Numbered from the stretch's first letter, positions 17,505 through 27,825 are shown. The stretch is DNA of 64,000 bases from CALSMU01 sp965230225 (GCA_965230225.1 CBDDKM010000006.1:372001-436000), one strand, 5' to 3'. Translations and numbers: made by a program. The notes: generated from the sequence alone by a model not told the origin.

Positions 17505-19775
17505 ATGAGTGTTTTCAAATTATTAGCCATACGACCATTAGAAGGTTGTGACTCTAAATTTTTAAAAGTTCTAAAAGAGGGAAGAATATATCGTTTTTAC
17601 AATGATTACACTTTTTATGATACTTCAAACAAGGAACAGGACTTTGAAGGTGATGTTGCCAAAATAGAATTGAATTCAAAAATCCCTAATGATTTATACA
17701 ACATAAATGATGTAAACCTTAATATTTCTGCTGTAGTAGGGAAAAATGGTTCAGGTAAGAGCAGTTTAATAGAGTTATTATATGTTGCTAATTTCTTACT
17801 GGCAATTGAACTTAAAATATTAAAATCTCACGATAAAAAAGATACTCAAGGACAAGATGGTATTGATGAGATTAAAAGAAAGAATAGTGTTCGACTGGAT
17901 AAGTTACAACTCCAGAAAGAGCTAGCAAGAGATATTGTTAAACCTGATTTTGGAGACGATTACATTAAAGAGATTGCTAAAAAGCTAAATACCATCTCTT
18001 GGTTAAATAAGGAGCAAGAAAGGCTAGATTCGTTAAGAAATGAAATCCATTCTTTGAGAAAACAAGTCAAAGTAGAAGTGTTCTATCAAATTGAGGATAA
18101 TATATTTATGCTCAAGATTGACTCTAAGAAAAAGGAACCAATCAGGATTGGTATTATTCCTTTTGAAAGTTCAGTGGATAATAATGGAGTTGAAGAAAAC
18201 AGAGAACAACAAAGAAAAGTATTTGTTAGAAATGAAAAAATAAACAAACTGCTAAAAGATGAAACAACAGACTTATCATCACACTTTTTCTACTCTTTAG
18301 TGCTAAACTATTCTCAATATGCTTTAAACTCAAAAGAAATAGGAAATTGGATAACAGAACTATTTCATAAAAACGATGGATACCAAACACCTATTGTTAT
18401 TAACCCGATGCGTACGGAGGGAAATTTTGACATTAATAGAGAAAATGATTTAGTAAAACAGCGGTTATTAGTCAATGTTTTTACCCCTTTAAAAAAGAAT
18501 GAAAAAGTTGAAAACAGTTTAAGACATTTAGCTCAAAATCATATTGCTCATAGAGTGAAAATTACCATTAACAAGGATAAGTTTAAAAATGAGAGGGGAG
18601 ATGAGGAATTAAAGGTTTTAACCGATTACACAGAAGAGTGGAAAATTATAGAAGATAAGCTGTTAAAAAACAAAAGAGCAACAAAAACCGATTGGGATGA
18701 TTATGCAAAAGATTATATCATAACCAAACTAATTAGTATGGAAGAAAAATACCCTCCATACTCCGGTAATTGTGTTGACAAACGTTTTACCAATTTGGAT
18801 GGTTACTTGGATGATTTAATGAAAGATGATTCACATATAGCTTATAAATTTCACCAAGCCATTAACTTTTTAAAGTACGATTATGCCACTTTATATATTG
18901 ATGCACAGAAGTCAAAAGGTATTAATGATTTAGCTAAAGAATTGAATAGAGTTAGTAAGGAGAAAAAGGAAGAGTTAAAACATCTAATACCTCCTTCATT
19001 TTTAACAATTGATATTCTTTTCGATGAAAAAGAACCGAAGAATGAAAATGTAGAAGAAACAAACACATTACAAAATTTAAGCTCTGGAGAAAAGCAGTAT
19101 ATCTATTCCATTAGCTCAATAATGTATCATTTACGCTATTTAGATTCTGTTAAAGAGAGAAAAGAAGAGAAAGACAATGAAGAAGCTAAAAACAAATTAA
19201 AATATAAATATCGATACGTTAACTTAGTTTTTGATGAAATAGAATTATACTACCATCCAGAACTCCAACGTCAATTTATATACGATTTCAGAAATGCTAT
19301 TGATAGGTGTAAATTAGAGAGCATAAAAAATATTAACTGCACGTTTGTCACTCATTCTCCTTTTATCTTATCAGATATACCAAAATCAAATATTTTGATG
19401 TTGGAAAATGGTGAAGAAGAAATAGAAAGGGAAGGAGAAAAGGTCAAAACATTTGCTGCTAATATTCACGAGTTATTGGGAGAAAGTTTCTTTTTAGACA
19501 ATGGCTACGTTGGTGAGTTTGTAAAAATGAAAATAGAACAACTCCTAGAGTTTTATAAGAAAACTAAAGCTAAGAAAAAATTACCTGAAACTAACTCATT
19601 TACTAAGGAAAAAGCATTAGAATTTATTGCTTTAATTGATGATGATCTTATAGCAGATAGATTAAGGGAAATACACCAGGAAACCTTCCAGGAGAAAGAG
19701 AAGGAGCTTCAATCTGAGGAGTATGAACAATGGCTAAAATCTGAATTGGCAAGAATTAAACTGGAAGAAGAATGA
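17505..19775 (+). CDS. large ABC/OLD-like AAA ATPase, Septu PtuA-like
   Basis: 756 residues with all SMC/ABC-type ATPase elements: Walker A GKNGSGKSS at about residue 80, an ABC signature NLSSGEKQ at about 525, Walker B LVFDEIELYYHPE at about 577 and a switch histidine in TFVTHSPFILSD. Between Walker A and the signature lies a long charged, partly coiled-coil insertion. The next gene, an HNH nuclease, starts inside this gene's stop (4-bp overlap), the arrangement of Septu (PtuA ATPase with PtuB HNH) anti-phage systems. The ATPase is longer than the usual PtuA, so it may be a divergent relative. Confidence 0.75.
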   Translation: MSVFKLLAIRPLEGCDSKFLKVLKEGRIYRFYNDYTFYDTSNKEQDFEGDVAKIELNSKIPNDLYNINDVNLNISAVVGKNGSGKSSLIELLYVANFLLAIELKILKSHDKKDTQGQDGIDEIKRKNSVRLDKLQLQKELARDIVKPDFGDDYIKEIAKKLNTISWLNKEQERLDSLRNEIHSLRKQVKVEVFYQIEDNIFMLKIDSKKKEPIRIGIIPFESSVDNNGVEENREQQRKVFVRNEKINKLLKDETTDLSSHFFYSLVLNYSQYALNSKEIGNWITELFHKNDGYQTPIVINPMRTEGNFDINRENDLVKQRLLVNVFTPLKKNEKVENSLRHLAQNHIAHRVKITINKDKFKNERGDEELKVLTDYTEEWKIIEDKLLKNKRATKTDWDDYAKDYIITKLISMEEKYPPYSGNCVDKRFTNLDGYLDDLMKDDSHIAYKFHQAINFLKYDYATLYIDAQKSKGINDLAKELNRVSKEKKEELKHLIPPSFLTIDILFDEKEPKNENVEETNTLQNLSSGEKQYIYSISSIMYHLRYLDSVKERKEEKDNEEAKNKLKYKYRYVNLVFDEIELYYHPELQRQFIYDFRNAIDRCKLESIKNINCTFVTHSPFILSDIPKSNILMLENGEEEIEREGEKVKTFAANIHELLGESFFLDNGYVGEFVKMKIEQLLEFYKKTKAKKKLPETNSFTKEKALEFIALIDDDLIADRLREIHQETFQEKEKELQSEEYEQWLKSELARIKLEEE

Positions 19776-20803
19776 TAAAAATAGATACAATCAATCCGTT
19801 AGATCTTAATTCTAAATACAAAAATGTAAGTGATCTTGAAGATGATTATTTAGGTAAGTTTAGAGTGAATACCAAACCCGAAGATTTATTAGATGATTTT
19901 ATCAAAAATGAAGAGAGTAGAAAATTTGAAATAGAAAATGTTACTCAAATTGATATTCTAAAACATTTACATTCCGAATTTGAAACAATCATTAAAGCTA
20001 AACCAAGAGAACTTGAAAAAATAATTAGACACTTTAGAAGTAAAAATTGGCAAGAGGAAGTATATAAGATTGAAAAGGACAATAAGGGTAAGACAACAGC
20101 TTTTGGTAAAGAAATTCTTTTTGTGTTAGGTTATAAGGAAAGATTTAGATCAAATGTTGATAGAGGACTATGGTTAACAAAACAGTTAAATATTAAATCT
20201 TGTCCTTATTGTAATGCTCAAAACACAATTATTACGGAGAAAAAGTATGGTAAACAAGTAATGAAATTCCAATTAGATCATTTCTTCCCAAAAAGTGAAT
20301 TTCCATATTTATCCATTTCACTGTATAATTTAATTCCTTCTTGTGCCAACTGTAACTTAACCAAAAGTTCTAAAGCCGTTTCTCTAAACGAGTATTATCA
20401 TCCTTATGATATGAATCTGGCTAATAAATCTGAGTTCTCTCTAAAATATAAACCTGACCCCAGTAAACTGACCATCAAAGGGATAAAAAAACAAGAACTT
20501 GAAATAAGTTTTGTACCTAAACACAGAGACCCTTTAAACATTGTGGACAAACACAATGAAATGTATCACATTGATGGTGTATATAATAGACATCAAGATG
20601 TAGCAGAAGAATTATTACAATTAGCTATTATTTATTCAAAAGAGCAATCTAACAAGCATTTAAAGATAAAAGGACTCTTCTCAAATAAAGAAGAGTACTA
20701 TCGGTTCTTACTTAGAAACTATCCTGAACAAAAAGATATATTAAACAGACCTTTAGCTAAATTTACACAAGATATAGCAAAACAATTAGGATTGATTAAA
20801 TGA
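19772..20803 (+). CDS. HNH endonuclease, Septu PtuB-like
   Basis: 343 residues. The centre carries CPYCNAQ (about 148), then FQLDHFFPKSEFPYLS and NLIPSCANCNLTKSS, an HNH nuclease with two zinc-binding CxxC pairs and the catalytic DH. The N-terminal 140 and C-terminal 120 residues are helical. It overlaps the ATPase stop by 4 bp, so the two are co-translated and probably form an effector complex in which the ATPase controls DNA cleavage. It is larger than typical PtuB. No reverse transcriptase is nearby, so this is not a retron-associated version. Confidence 0.75.
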   Translation: MIKIDTINPLDLNSKYKNVSDLEDDYLGKFRVNTKPEDLLDDFIKNEESRKFEIENVTQIDILKHLHSEFETIIKAKPRELEKIIRHFRSKNWQEEVYKIEKDNKGKTTAFGKEILFVLGYKERFRSNVDRGLWLTKQLNIKSCPYCNAQNTIITEKKYGKQVMKFQLDHFFPKSEFPYLSISLYNLIPSCANCNLTKSSKAVSLNEYYHPYDMNLANKSEFSLKYKPDPSKLTIKGIKKQELEISFVPKHRDPLNIVDKHNEMYHIDGVYNRHQDVAEELLQLAIIYSKEQSNKHLKIKGLFSNKEEYYRFLLRNYPEQKDILNRPLAKFTQDIAKQLGLIK

Positions 20804-20826
20804 ATAATAAGAAATATTCAATTTTT

Positions 20827-20852
20827 CAGAATTTCAATTTTTTTAAATTCTG
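20827..20852 (+). terminator. hairpin after the ATPase/HNH pair
   Basis: CAGAATTT and AAATTCTG form an 8-bp stem with a T-rich loop 24 bp after the HNH stop. The stem is AU-rich and has no long U-tract, so termination is plausible but weak. Confidence 0.45.
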
Positions 20853-21336
20853 GAGAATTATATGAATTAAAATATTTTACGTGATTATATGAGTGTTAAA
20901 AATTGTTTGGAAACTCATGAGCTCGTAAACTCGGTTCTCAGAGAGAACATTTTTGTCCAGGAATAAAATATATGGTAGTTAACTGGTAAAATGGAGTTAC
21001 GCTAACTACTAGTCAGTTAATTGAAGCAAAATAGAAATTAATAAATTATTGATTAAATGAATTTTGATTGGTAATAGATGGAATAAAATGTACTTGTCAG
21101 TATTGAAATATATAAGATTCTCTTCCAAACAACCTAATAGGTAAATAATTGTAAACCTTCTTTATTCAATTGTTTGCCTAATATTACAATTCATTAATTC
21201 TAAGTGATTACCTAATATCTCATAACCACGTCTTTCGATATTGAATAAAGCCTCCTAATAATTTTAAAGGAATAAGATGTAGAATGTCTATTTTCACAAG
21301 AGTTATTAGATACGCTGTTTTAAGAGAAATAATATC
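20853..21336. other. AT-rich intergenic region
   Basis: 484 bp without a convincing ORF, RNA gene or repeat array. It separates the ATPase/HNH pair from the giant GHKL protein and presumably contains the promoter of the latter. Confidence 0.4.
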
Positions 21337-24300
21337 ATGAGTTTGGTTGAAGAAATTAAGGGGATTTTTAATAAAAAGAAGGAAGTATATAGTCTTTCGT
21401 ATCATGAAATGCTTGGAGACTATAAACGTGAACAAGAGACTATCGGGGGATATAATGGACGACAAATATTAGAACTTATTCAAAATTGTGACGATGAATG
21501 TGCGGATCTTGTTAAAGTTAAGTTTGATATAGAAAATAGTATAGTCTCGATTAGTAATACCGGTAACCCATTTTCTCTCGAGGGGTATCGTTCATTGAGT
21601 ATTTCCAATTTATCTTCTAAAACATCCAAAAGAATCTATATAGGTAATAAAGGTCTTGGTTTTAGATCTATCATTAACTGGAGTAATGTAATTAAAGTCT
21701 ATAGTAATAATATATGCTTGGAGTTTTCTTCTGATTCAAAAGAAGAAACGTTCAATGCATTATTTGAGGGAAGACAAAAGATGTTGAGAGATGAAATCGG
21801 TGTTGATGAAAGTGTGATTCCCATACCTTTTCTTTCGGCTCCTAGAATTTCTGAAATCGAATCAACAAATGAGTTTTCAACGACCATCGAGATTCAATAT
21901 AAAGAAGAGTTTTATTCTGATATTATAAATCAATTGAAAGCTGTTTCTTCGGAGACCTTGCTGTTTCTAAAACATATTAAAGAGATCCAATTTGAAGGTA
22001 TAAATGGCATACCGAACATTAGATGTGAAAAACATCAACATAAAGACTATACTACAAGTTCTTTTTCTCCAAATGAAAAAATCACAATAAATGATAGCTC
22101 TTGGAGTATTTTCTCTAAAGAAGAGGACTTAGAGTTTGGAGATGAAGGACAAAAAGAGAAAGCCTTTTATCAATTGAAAATTGCAGTTAAAGAGGATCTT
22201 AGCGATAGAAATGCTTTTCTGTATTCATACTTTCCGACTAAAATCAAAATGGATTTCCCATACATCATTCATGGAACGTTTGATTTGGATCAAAATAGGA
22301 ATCACTTGAATAACACTACTAAGAATAGAGTGGTATTAAAGAAATTGGTTGAATTATTAGTTGATGTGGCTAAGTATCTGTCAAGTAAAAGAGTAAGTTG
22401 GGATCCATATAAAATTCTCTCAATCAAGAGAAAAGATAGTGAGCGGCTAAAAGAATTAGGGTTCTACCGGGCTTTGGAAATGGCGATTTCAAGAGAAAGA
22501 ATATTCCCATGTGTAGATGGACATTATCGGGTTAAATCTGAAGCTAGACAACTTGATGACCATTTCTCGAATATCGTTTTAAATAATAATTGGAATACTG
22601 TTTTTCCCTTGCTTCTTATACCCAGGGAAACTGTAGACATTTATGATGTCAATATAACAAAAGGTTACCCAAATCATGTTGAATTAGTGGATCATATTGG
22701 TATTAGAATTACTGATATGAGAGTAAGAGCGGAGTGGATAAAGGTTATTAGCTCAAATTTCCCTGATTCCAAGTTTGATATGTTTGTTGATCAAAATGGA
22801 AATTTAATAGATAAAGCAATAGATGTTTACACACCTCCTTCTAGAAACAGCGAAATCAAGATCCCATCATATTGTAATATTAAATTTGTCCATGAAGAAC
22901 TTTATTATTACCTCCTAAATCAGCTCAATATAACTACTGCAAATGATAAGCCGAGGGAATTTCAAAGAAGGTTAAAAGGAAATGGAAAGGTTCATAGCTA
23001 TGAACCAGCTCCTCTAATTAATAAGATAATTTCTAACACCAATCTGGAACTCAAAAACCTGGAAGAACACTCTAAGGCTGATGTAATAAGGGAAATGACA
23101 AAGGCCATATTCCATAATTTTAAACTGCGAAAGAAACAAGATGTTGCATTAGAAGTTGCAAGTGTTCCTTTATTGGACCAAGATTTAAAAGTCTGTAGTG
23201 CAAGGGAGTTATTTCTTTCTGAAGAGTTTCCTCTTGGGAAAGTGGCTTCAGATATATTTTCGAATGTTCAGTTGGAGCGAAAAAAGATGGCGAAAGTTGA
23301 AGAATACGGATTGGAAAATGAAGAATTGGAAGAACTTGAAGTATTTTTTACTTGGCTAGGTGTTAGGAAGTTTGCTTCATATTCAAGGTTGAATAAGAAA
23401 AAAGCAAGTGATAAATATATAACGGAGTATTGCCAGGCTTTACGTAAATTCGGACCTAATGCTGCGGAAGTAAAGTATACATGTTTAGAAAACCTGCAAA
23501 AGATTCTTACTGAAATTAGCGTTGAGGAATTCATTGTTTGGTATACCCAAGATGAAGAACTTCAAATTTGTTTAAATCCTAGGAGTCATCACGATCAGAT
23601 AAGAAAGTACAATCACACCTATTTCAATAAGGCGAGCTTCTCATTCATTTCATTCATGGTCAGGAAAATCTTGGGAGATTTTTCTAACCACCTCTTAGAT
23701 GACACATTACATTGGTTAAATTCAATAGATATTGAATATCACCACCCTTTGTTTATACAGTATAACCTAAATAAAAGGGAAGTTGATAATGTGTTAGCTG
23801 AATTAGAGGCAAAGGATGAATTTGAGGATGTATCAATTGAATTTGTTTCAGAATGTCTAAACTTAGTTCCCAATAGGTTTCCAAATGGTAAGAATTCTCA
23901 GTCTTTATATAAAAAGGCAGTTAATCATTTTGAGAAAAATGAACGATCTCTTCCCGAACACATGGACCTCTTTGCAGATAATGGAGTAGGGCTCGCTCTT
24001 TATCCCCCGGATGCAATATATTTTAGTGATAAATTTAAAATTCCCAATAAATTAAAAAAGCACTACCCAACCCTAAATTTTCCTCAACGATCTGGAGGAG
24101 CCAAAGCAATACAGTTTTTTGGGATCAACGACGCCTCAGAATTAGTATTTGAATTAGCACGGGTATCATTAAGTGATGATCATACAAAAGCATTAAATCA
24201 GTTTATTGAAGATATCAAAGTATACCTTCTGGTTTATCGTTTTGGCCATCTAACCAAATCAAGTATCAAGAAACAAGAAGCTTCAATAATCCAGAAGTTG

Positions 24301-25770
24301 GATATTCATTTATGTACAGAATTGACATATACTATCAATAAGCAATCATTTGACACCGAAGTTTACGAGTTTATAGTACAAGAGGACTATCAATATTATG
24401 TGAAGATAACGGGTAATGAAAGTTTGGATGAATTGAGAAGAAACAGTAAGTTCTCTGATTGTTTTACAGATATAGTGTGTCATGCTTTTGATTTCAAGAA
24501 AAGTAGAGTTGAATTCAGGAACGTTTTTAGAGGAGATTTAGAAGATACGAATCACTCAATTATTTCTCAACATGGAGAAGAAAGCGTCCTGGAGGCAATG
24601 GAAATGCTAGGGAAGGGAGAATATGATTATTCGTTTTGGTTTGAGATTTCTAAATTATTAAAAACGCCACTCAGAAGTGAAACTGAAGTTAAAGAGTTTG
24701 TTAATGAAAAAGAAAAAGAGCTTTCACTTGACTTAAAAAGGTTGACTAGCAAAAAGAAATATATTTTATATCGAAGCAAATTGATTGATCAGTTATTTGA
24801 AAATCTCAATATTACAATAGATATTTTTAACGAAATGTCAGATTACAATATTGATAGCTTTAAATATCATTATACAGGATTGAAGCAATATTTTGAGAAT
24901 TATGAAAATAAAGTGAGTTCAAGTATTTGGCTGTATTTGAAATATGAAACTGAGCAACAAGATCAATTTTTGGACATAATTCATTCATTCAACCAATTCG
25001 AGCAGTTCATAAGGACCGTATCTGAAGAAAATAAATATAAATCCGCATTGAATTATCAAATCATTCTTGAGGAATATCTGAAAGAGGTTTTACCATATAT
25101 AACGATTAGGGAAGAATCAGTGAACCTTAACGAAATTCAATCTCAGTTGAAGAAATTGTTTACAGAAGACGAGCTTGACCTTGTTCAAGAGAGCAAGAAA
25201 TTAAGGAGTTGGTTGTATTTTGAGGATAAAGTAGAGAAGATTAAATCTGAATTAAAGAAAAGTGAGGCCGTTGAAGTAGAGACAGAAGAGGCTATCGTCC
25301 CCTCCGTTGAAGTTTCTGTAAAAGAACCAAAGGAATACACTATAAAGGCTAAAAGGCCGACTCCCACCAAAAAACAAGGTCCTTATATACCAAGACATGA
25401 AAAGTCAAATAGAGCTAAAAAGAGGATTGGAAACACATCAGAAGAATTGGTGTATAACGAGTTAGTAAACCTGTATGGAGCCGAGAATGTTACGCATGTT
25501 TCAAAAGTAAATGAAGGTGCGCATTATGATATAAGATATAAAAATCCAGAAACCGAAGAGAACAAATATGTAGAGGTAAAAACAGCACCGGGGAATTCAT
25601 TTCATTTATCAGCTCATGAAAAGGAATTTGGCGAAGCACATCAGGAAAATTATGAAATATGGCTCGTAAAAGGGAGTGAAATTATACCTCTCAAAGATTT
25701 TTTCAAGAACAAAACATTTGTACTCACTCCAAAAGAATATTTGGTTACCGTTGAATTAAGCTTTTATTGA
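21337..25770 (+). CDS. giant GHKL-ATPase / DUF3883 (NOV) domain protein
   Basis: 1477 residues. The N-terminal 330 residues form a histidine-kinase-like (sacsin/Hsp90-type) ATPase: LELIQNCDDE (N box), SISNTGNPFS (G1) and IGNKGLGFRS (G2). The middle about 950 residues have no recognised domain and are helical. The C terminus (about 1370-1470) is DUF3883-like: GNTSEELVYNELVNLYG, HYDIRYK and KYVEVKTAP, a pattern compatible with a PD-(D/E)XK-like nuclease fold. Proteins joining these two domains are frequent in bacterial defence islands and act alone or with nearby genes. Its neighbours (AAA/HNH pair, IS3) support that reading; the mechanism is inference. Confidence 0.7.
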   Translation: MSLVEEIKGIFNKKKEVYSLSYHEMLGDYKREQETIGGYNGRQILELIQNCDDECADLVKVKFDIENSIVSISNTGNPFSLEGYRSLSISNLSSKTSKRIYIGNKGLGFRSIINWSNVIKVYSNNICLEFSSDSKEETFNALFEGRQKMLRDEIGVDESVIPIPFLSAPRISEIESTNEFSTTIEIQYKEEFYSDIINQLKAVSSETLLFLKHIKEIQFEGINGIPNIRCEKHQHKDYTTSSFSPNEKITINDSSWSIFSKEEDLEFGDEGQKEKAFYQLKIAVKEDLSDRNAFLYSYFPTKIKMDFPYIIHGTFDLDQNRNHLNNTTKNRVVLKKLVELLVDVAKYLSSKRVSWDPYKILSIKRKDSERLKELGFYRALEMAISRERIFPCVDGHYRVKSEARQLDDHFSNIVLNNNWNTVFPLLLIPRETVDIYDVNITKGYPNHVELVDHIGIRITDMRVRAEWIKVISSNFPDSKFDMFVDQNGNLIDKAIDVYTPPSRNSEIKIPSYCNIKFVHEELYYYLLNQLNITTANDKPREFQRRLKGNGKVHSYEPAPLINKIISNTNLELKNLEEHSKADVIREMTKAIFHNFKLRKKQDVALEVASVPLLDQDLKVCSARELFLSEEFPLGKVASDIFSNVQLERKKMAKVEEYGLENEELEELEVFFTWLGVRKFASYSRLNKKKASDKYITEYCQALRKFGPNAAEVKYTCLENLQKILTEISVEEFIVWYTQDEELQICLNPRSHHDQIRKYNHTYFNKASFSFISFMVRKILGDFSNHLLDDTLHWLNSIDIEYHHPLFIQYNLNKREVDNVLAELEAKDEFEDVSIEFVSECLNLVPNRFPNGKNSQSLYKKAVNHFEKNERSLPEHMDLFADNGVGLALYPPDAIYFSDKFKIPNKLKKHYPTLNFPQRSGGAKAIQFFGINDASELVFELARVSLSDDHTKALNQFIEDIKVYLLVYRFGHLTKSSIKKQEASIIQKLDIHLCTELTYTINKQSFDTEVYEFIVQEDYQYYVKITGNESLDELRRNSKFSDCFTDIVCHAFDFKKSRVEFRNVFRGDLEDTNHSIISQHGEESVLEAMEMLGKGEYDYSFWFEISKLLKTPLRSETEVKEFVNEKEKELSLDLKRLTSKKKYILYRSKLIDQLFENLNITIDIFNEMSDYNIDSFKYHYTGLKQYFENYENKVSSSIWLYLKYETEQQDQFLDIIHSFNQFEQFIRTVSEENKYKSALNYQIILEEYLKEVLPYITIREESVNLNEIQSQLKKLFTEDELDLVQESKKLRSWLYFEDKVEKIKSELKKSEAVEVETEEAIVPSVEVSVKEPKEYTIKAKRPTPTKKQGPYIPRHEKSNRAKKRIGNTSEELVYNELVNLYGAENVTHVSKVNEGAHYDIRYKNPETEENKYVEVKTAPGNSFHLSAHEKEFGEAHQENYEIWLVKGSEIIPLKDFFKNKTFVLTPKEYLVTVELSFY

Positions 25771-25822
25771 CCTCAATGATAGATGTTACCTCTTCAATAT
25801 ACATGAGTAGTTAACTTATTCT

Positions 25823-25857
25823 GGGTAATTTCACCCAATTTGAGGGTGAAATTACCC
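25823..25857. terminator. perfect 14-bp hairpin
   Basis: GGGTAATTTCACCC, a 7-nt loop, then GGGTGAAATTACCC: a perfect inverted repeat 53 bp after the GHKL gene. No U-tract follows, so besides termination it could be a protein-binding or mobile-element-related palindrome. A shorter relative is at 17180. Confidence 0.5.
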
Positions 25858-25939
25858 AATTATTGAAGGATCTACCCTAGAATAAAAGTCTTATTACTAT
25901 TTTTCTGTAAATAACCCTTTTAGAGTGAAAATCTGTTCT

Positions 25940-26395
25940 ATGTTGTTGAGAGAATTGAAAGTATCTTCAGAAATATTACTTGTTCCATTTGATGAAAAAT
26001 TGAAAATGGATGAAGAGAAACTCAATGAAGAAATTGAAATATTTTATGAGATAACTCGAAATTCCAAGGTTGAAGAATATTTGCCGTTAATCTATCGGAA
26101 ATCCAAAAGTGAATCATCTCACGTATTTCTCAAATTATTACGTAATGCATCTGAAACATACTACATATTTTATTCAATAAAGAAACTGATCGGAAGTATT
26201 TATGTAACTATTGGCTATATATTTTTAGCGCACCCTGCACTGAAAAGTGCAACGGATTCAAATGGAACCCCTATACCAGGATGGGCGTTGACATTTCTTC
26301 TTTCCATGAGTCAGGAAGGGAATAATATAATTTACAGTTCTTCCAGTAAACTTTTGAATTACTTGTATCCCTTCAACCTAAAGTGGACTGATTAA
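25940..26395 (+). CDS. hypothetical protein
   Basis: 151 residues from ATG 25940; a GTG five codons earlier is also possible. The N-terminal half is acidic and charged, and the C-terminal half is more hydrophobic (SIKKLIGSIYVTIGYIFLA). No family was recognised. It sits between the GHKL protein and the IS3 element, whose insertion just downstream may have separated it from former operon partners. Confidence 0.4.
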   Translation: MLLRELKVSSEILLVPFDEKLKMDEEKLNEEIEIFYEITRNSKVEEYLPLIYRKSKSESSHVFLKLLRNASETYYIFYSIKKLIGSIYVTIGYIFLAHPALKSATDSNGTPIPGWALTFLLSMSQEGNNIIYSSSSKLLNYLYPFNLKWTD

Positions 26396-26470
26396 GGAAT
26401 AAGTTAAGTGATACTTATTTATCTTCAAAGCATGCTTTGAAGACTTTAACTAAACCTTAAAAAGTACATC

Positions 26471-26833
26471 ATGGGAAAACCAGGAAGACCAAAGAAGAAA
26501 AATGCAGAAGCATTAATTAAAGACATCAAGCGAAAAACCAGAAGAAAGTTTTCTTCTGAAGAAAAGATCAGAATCGTTATTGAAGGGCTCAAAGGAGAGT
26601 CATCTGTTGCAGAAATTTGTAGAATAGAAGGAATATCACCGGCATTATACTATCGTTGGAGCAAAGACTTTATGGAAGCTGGCAAAAGACGTTTACAGGG
26701 AGATACTGTTCGTGAAGCAAACACTACAGAAGTAAACGATCTTCGAAATGAAGTTAGAGACTTAAAAGAGGCTGTTGCAGAACTCTTATTAGATAATCGC
26801 AAGCTTAAAAAAAGCTTGAATGGAACAAACTAG
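26471..26833 (+). CDS. IS3 transposase OrfA
   Basis: 120 residues. A basic N terminus (GRPKKKNAEALIKDIKRKTR) precedes a helix-turn-helix (FSSEEKIRIVIEGLKGESSV, then AEICRIEGISPALYYRW) and a leucine-zipper-like C terminus (VNDLRNEVRDLKEAVAELLL). This is the DNA-binding and dimerisation subunit. Near its end a run of seven A at 26807-26813 inside the palindrome AAGCTT...AAGCTT is a candidate -1 frameshift site that would fuse it to OrfB. Confidence 0.9.
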   Translation: MGKPGRPKKKNAEALIKDIKRKTRRKFSSEEKIRIVIEGLKGESSVAEICRIEGISPALYYRWSKDFMEAGKRRLQGDTVREANTTEVNDLRNEVRDLKEAVAELLLDNRKLKKSLNGTN

Positions 26834-26847
26834 AGTTCAGGAAGTAT

Positions 26848-27825
26848 ATGCGATTTAGTCAGCAAGAGAAGTACGAAATCATCCGTATTGTAGAAGACTC
26901 TGAAATAGGTCCGGTTAGAACTCTAAAAGAGTTGGGAATAAACAAGAGTACCTTTTATAGTTGGTATGGGAAATACAAAGAGCAAGGCTATGATGGACTG
27001 GCTCCAAGACAGCGTTCTATAAGTAGTTACTGGAACAAGATCCCTGATAAAGTCAAAGGTAAGGTCATTGATCTTGCTCTGGAACTTCCAGACTTATCAC
27101 CAAGGGAACTAGCCTACAGGATGGTTGATAGCAGTGGCTGTTACATCTCCGAAAGTAGTGTCTATAGAATCTTGAAAAAGCAAGGTTTAATCACTTCTCC
27201 AGCTTACATGGTTATGAAGGCTAGCGATGAGTTCACGGATAAAACCACCAGAGTAAATCAGATGTGGCAAACAGACTTTACCTATTTTAAAATCATTGGT
27301 TGGGGATGGTACTACCTTTCCACCATAATGGATGATTACAGTCGATACATAATCCATTGGGAGCTTTGCTCAACAATGAAGGCGGAGGATGTGAAAAGGA
27401 GTTTAGATGCTGCAATAGAAGCAACAGAGGTAAATCCTAAATGGATGCCTAAACTTCTTTCTGATAATGGTTCCTGTTACATTAGCGAAGAACTGGCTTG
27501 CTATCTTGATCAAGTAGATATTAAACACGTTAGAGGGCGTCCAAATCATCCTCAGACTCAGGGTAAAATAGAACGCTATCACAGATCAATGAAAAATGTG
27601 GTGAAACTGGAAAACTATTATAGCCCAGGAGAACTTAAACACAGGCTCGGTGAGTTCGTTGAATACTATAATCATAGAAGGTATCATGAATCTTTACAAA
27701 ATGTAACACCTGCTGATGCCTATTTTGGAAGAAAAGAAAGAGTACTACAAAAACGTAGAAACATTAAAATCAAAACAATGAAAAAAAGAAGAAAAGAACA
27801 TCAACTTCAAATGTTGAATTTATAA
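26848..27825 (+). CDS. IS3 transposase OrfB (DDE catalytic subunit)
   Basis: 325 residues. An N-terminal HTH_21-like segment is followed by an rve (retroviral integrase) core with the DDE residues in WQTDFTYF, LLSDNGSCY and QGKIERYHR; the C terminus is basic. Its frame is -1 relative to OrfA and is open back to 26809, immediately at the A7 run, so the active enzyme is probably an OrfAB fusion made by programmed frameshifting. The gene appears intact, so the element may be active. Confidence 0.92.
   Translation: MRFSQQEKYEIIRIVEDSEIGPVRTLKELGINKSTFYSWYGKYKEQGYDGLAPRQRSISSYWNKIPDKVKGKVIDLALELPDLSPRELAYRMVDSSGCYISESSVYRILKKQGLITSPAYMVMKASDEFTDKTTRVNQMWQTDFTYFKIIGWGWYYLSTIMDDYSRYIIHWELCSTMKAEDVKRSLDAAIEATEVNPKWMPKLLSDNGSCYISEELACYLDQVDIKHVRGRPNHPQTQGKIERYHRSMKNVVKLENYYSPGELKHRLGEFVEYYNHRRYHESLQNVTPADAYFGRKERVLQKRRNIKIKTMKKRRKEHQLQMLNL

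Noticed and set aside
20804..21336. Retron ncRNA or other RNA next to the ATPase/HNH pair
   Set aside because: No reverse transcriptase is encoded and no long stable structure was seen in this AT-rich gap.
26436..26446. 11-bp direct repeat TTTGAAGACTT at both IS3 flanks (also 27856-27866) as target duplication
   Set aside because: Too long for IS3, and on the left it lies across the palindrome CTTCAAAGCATGCTTTGAAG; the 3-bp CTT duplication is more in keeping with the family.
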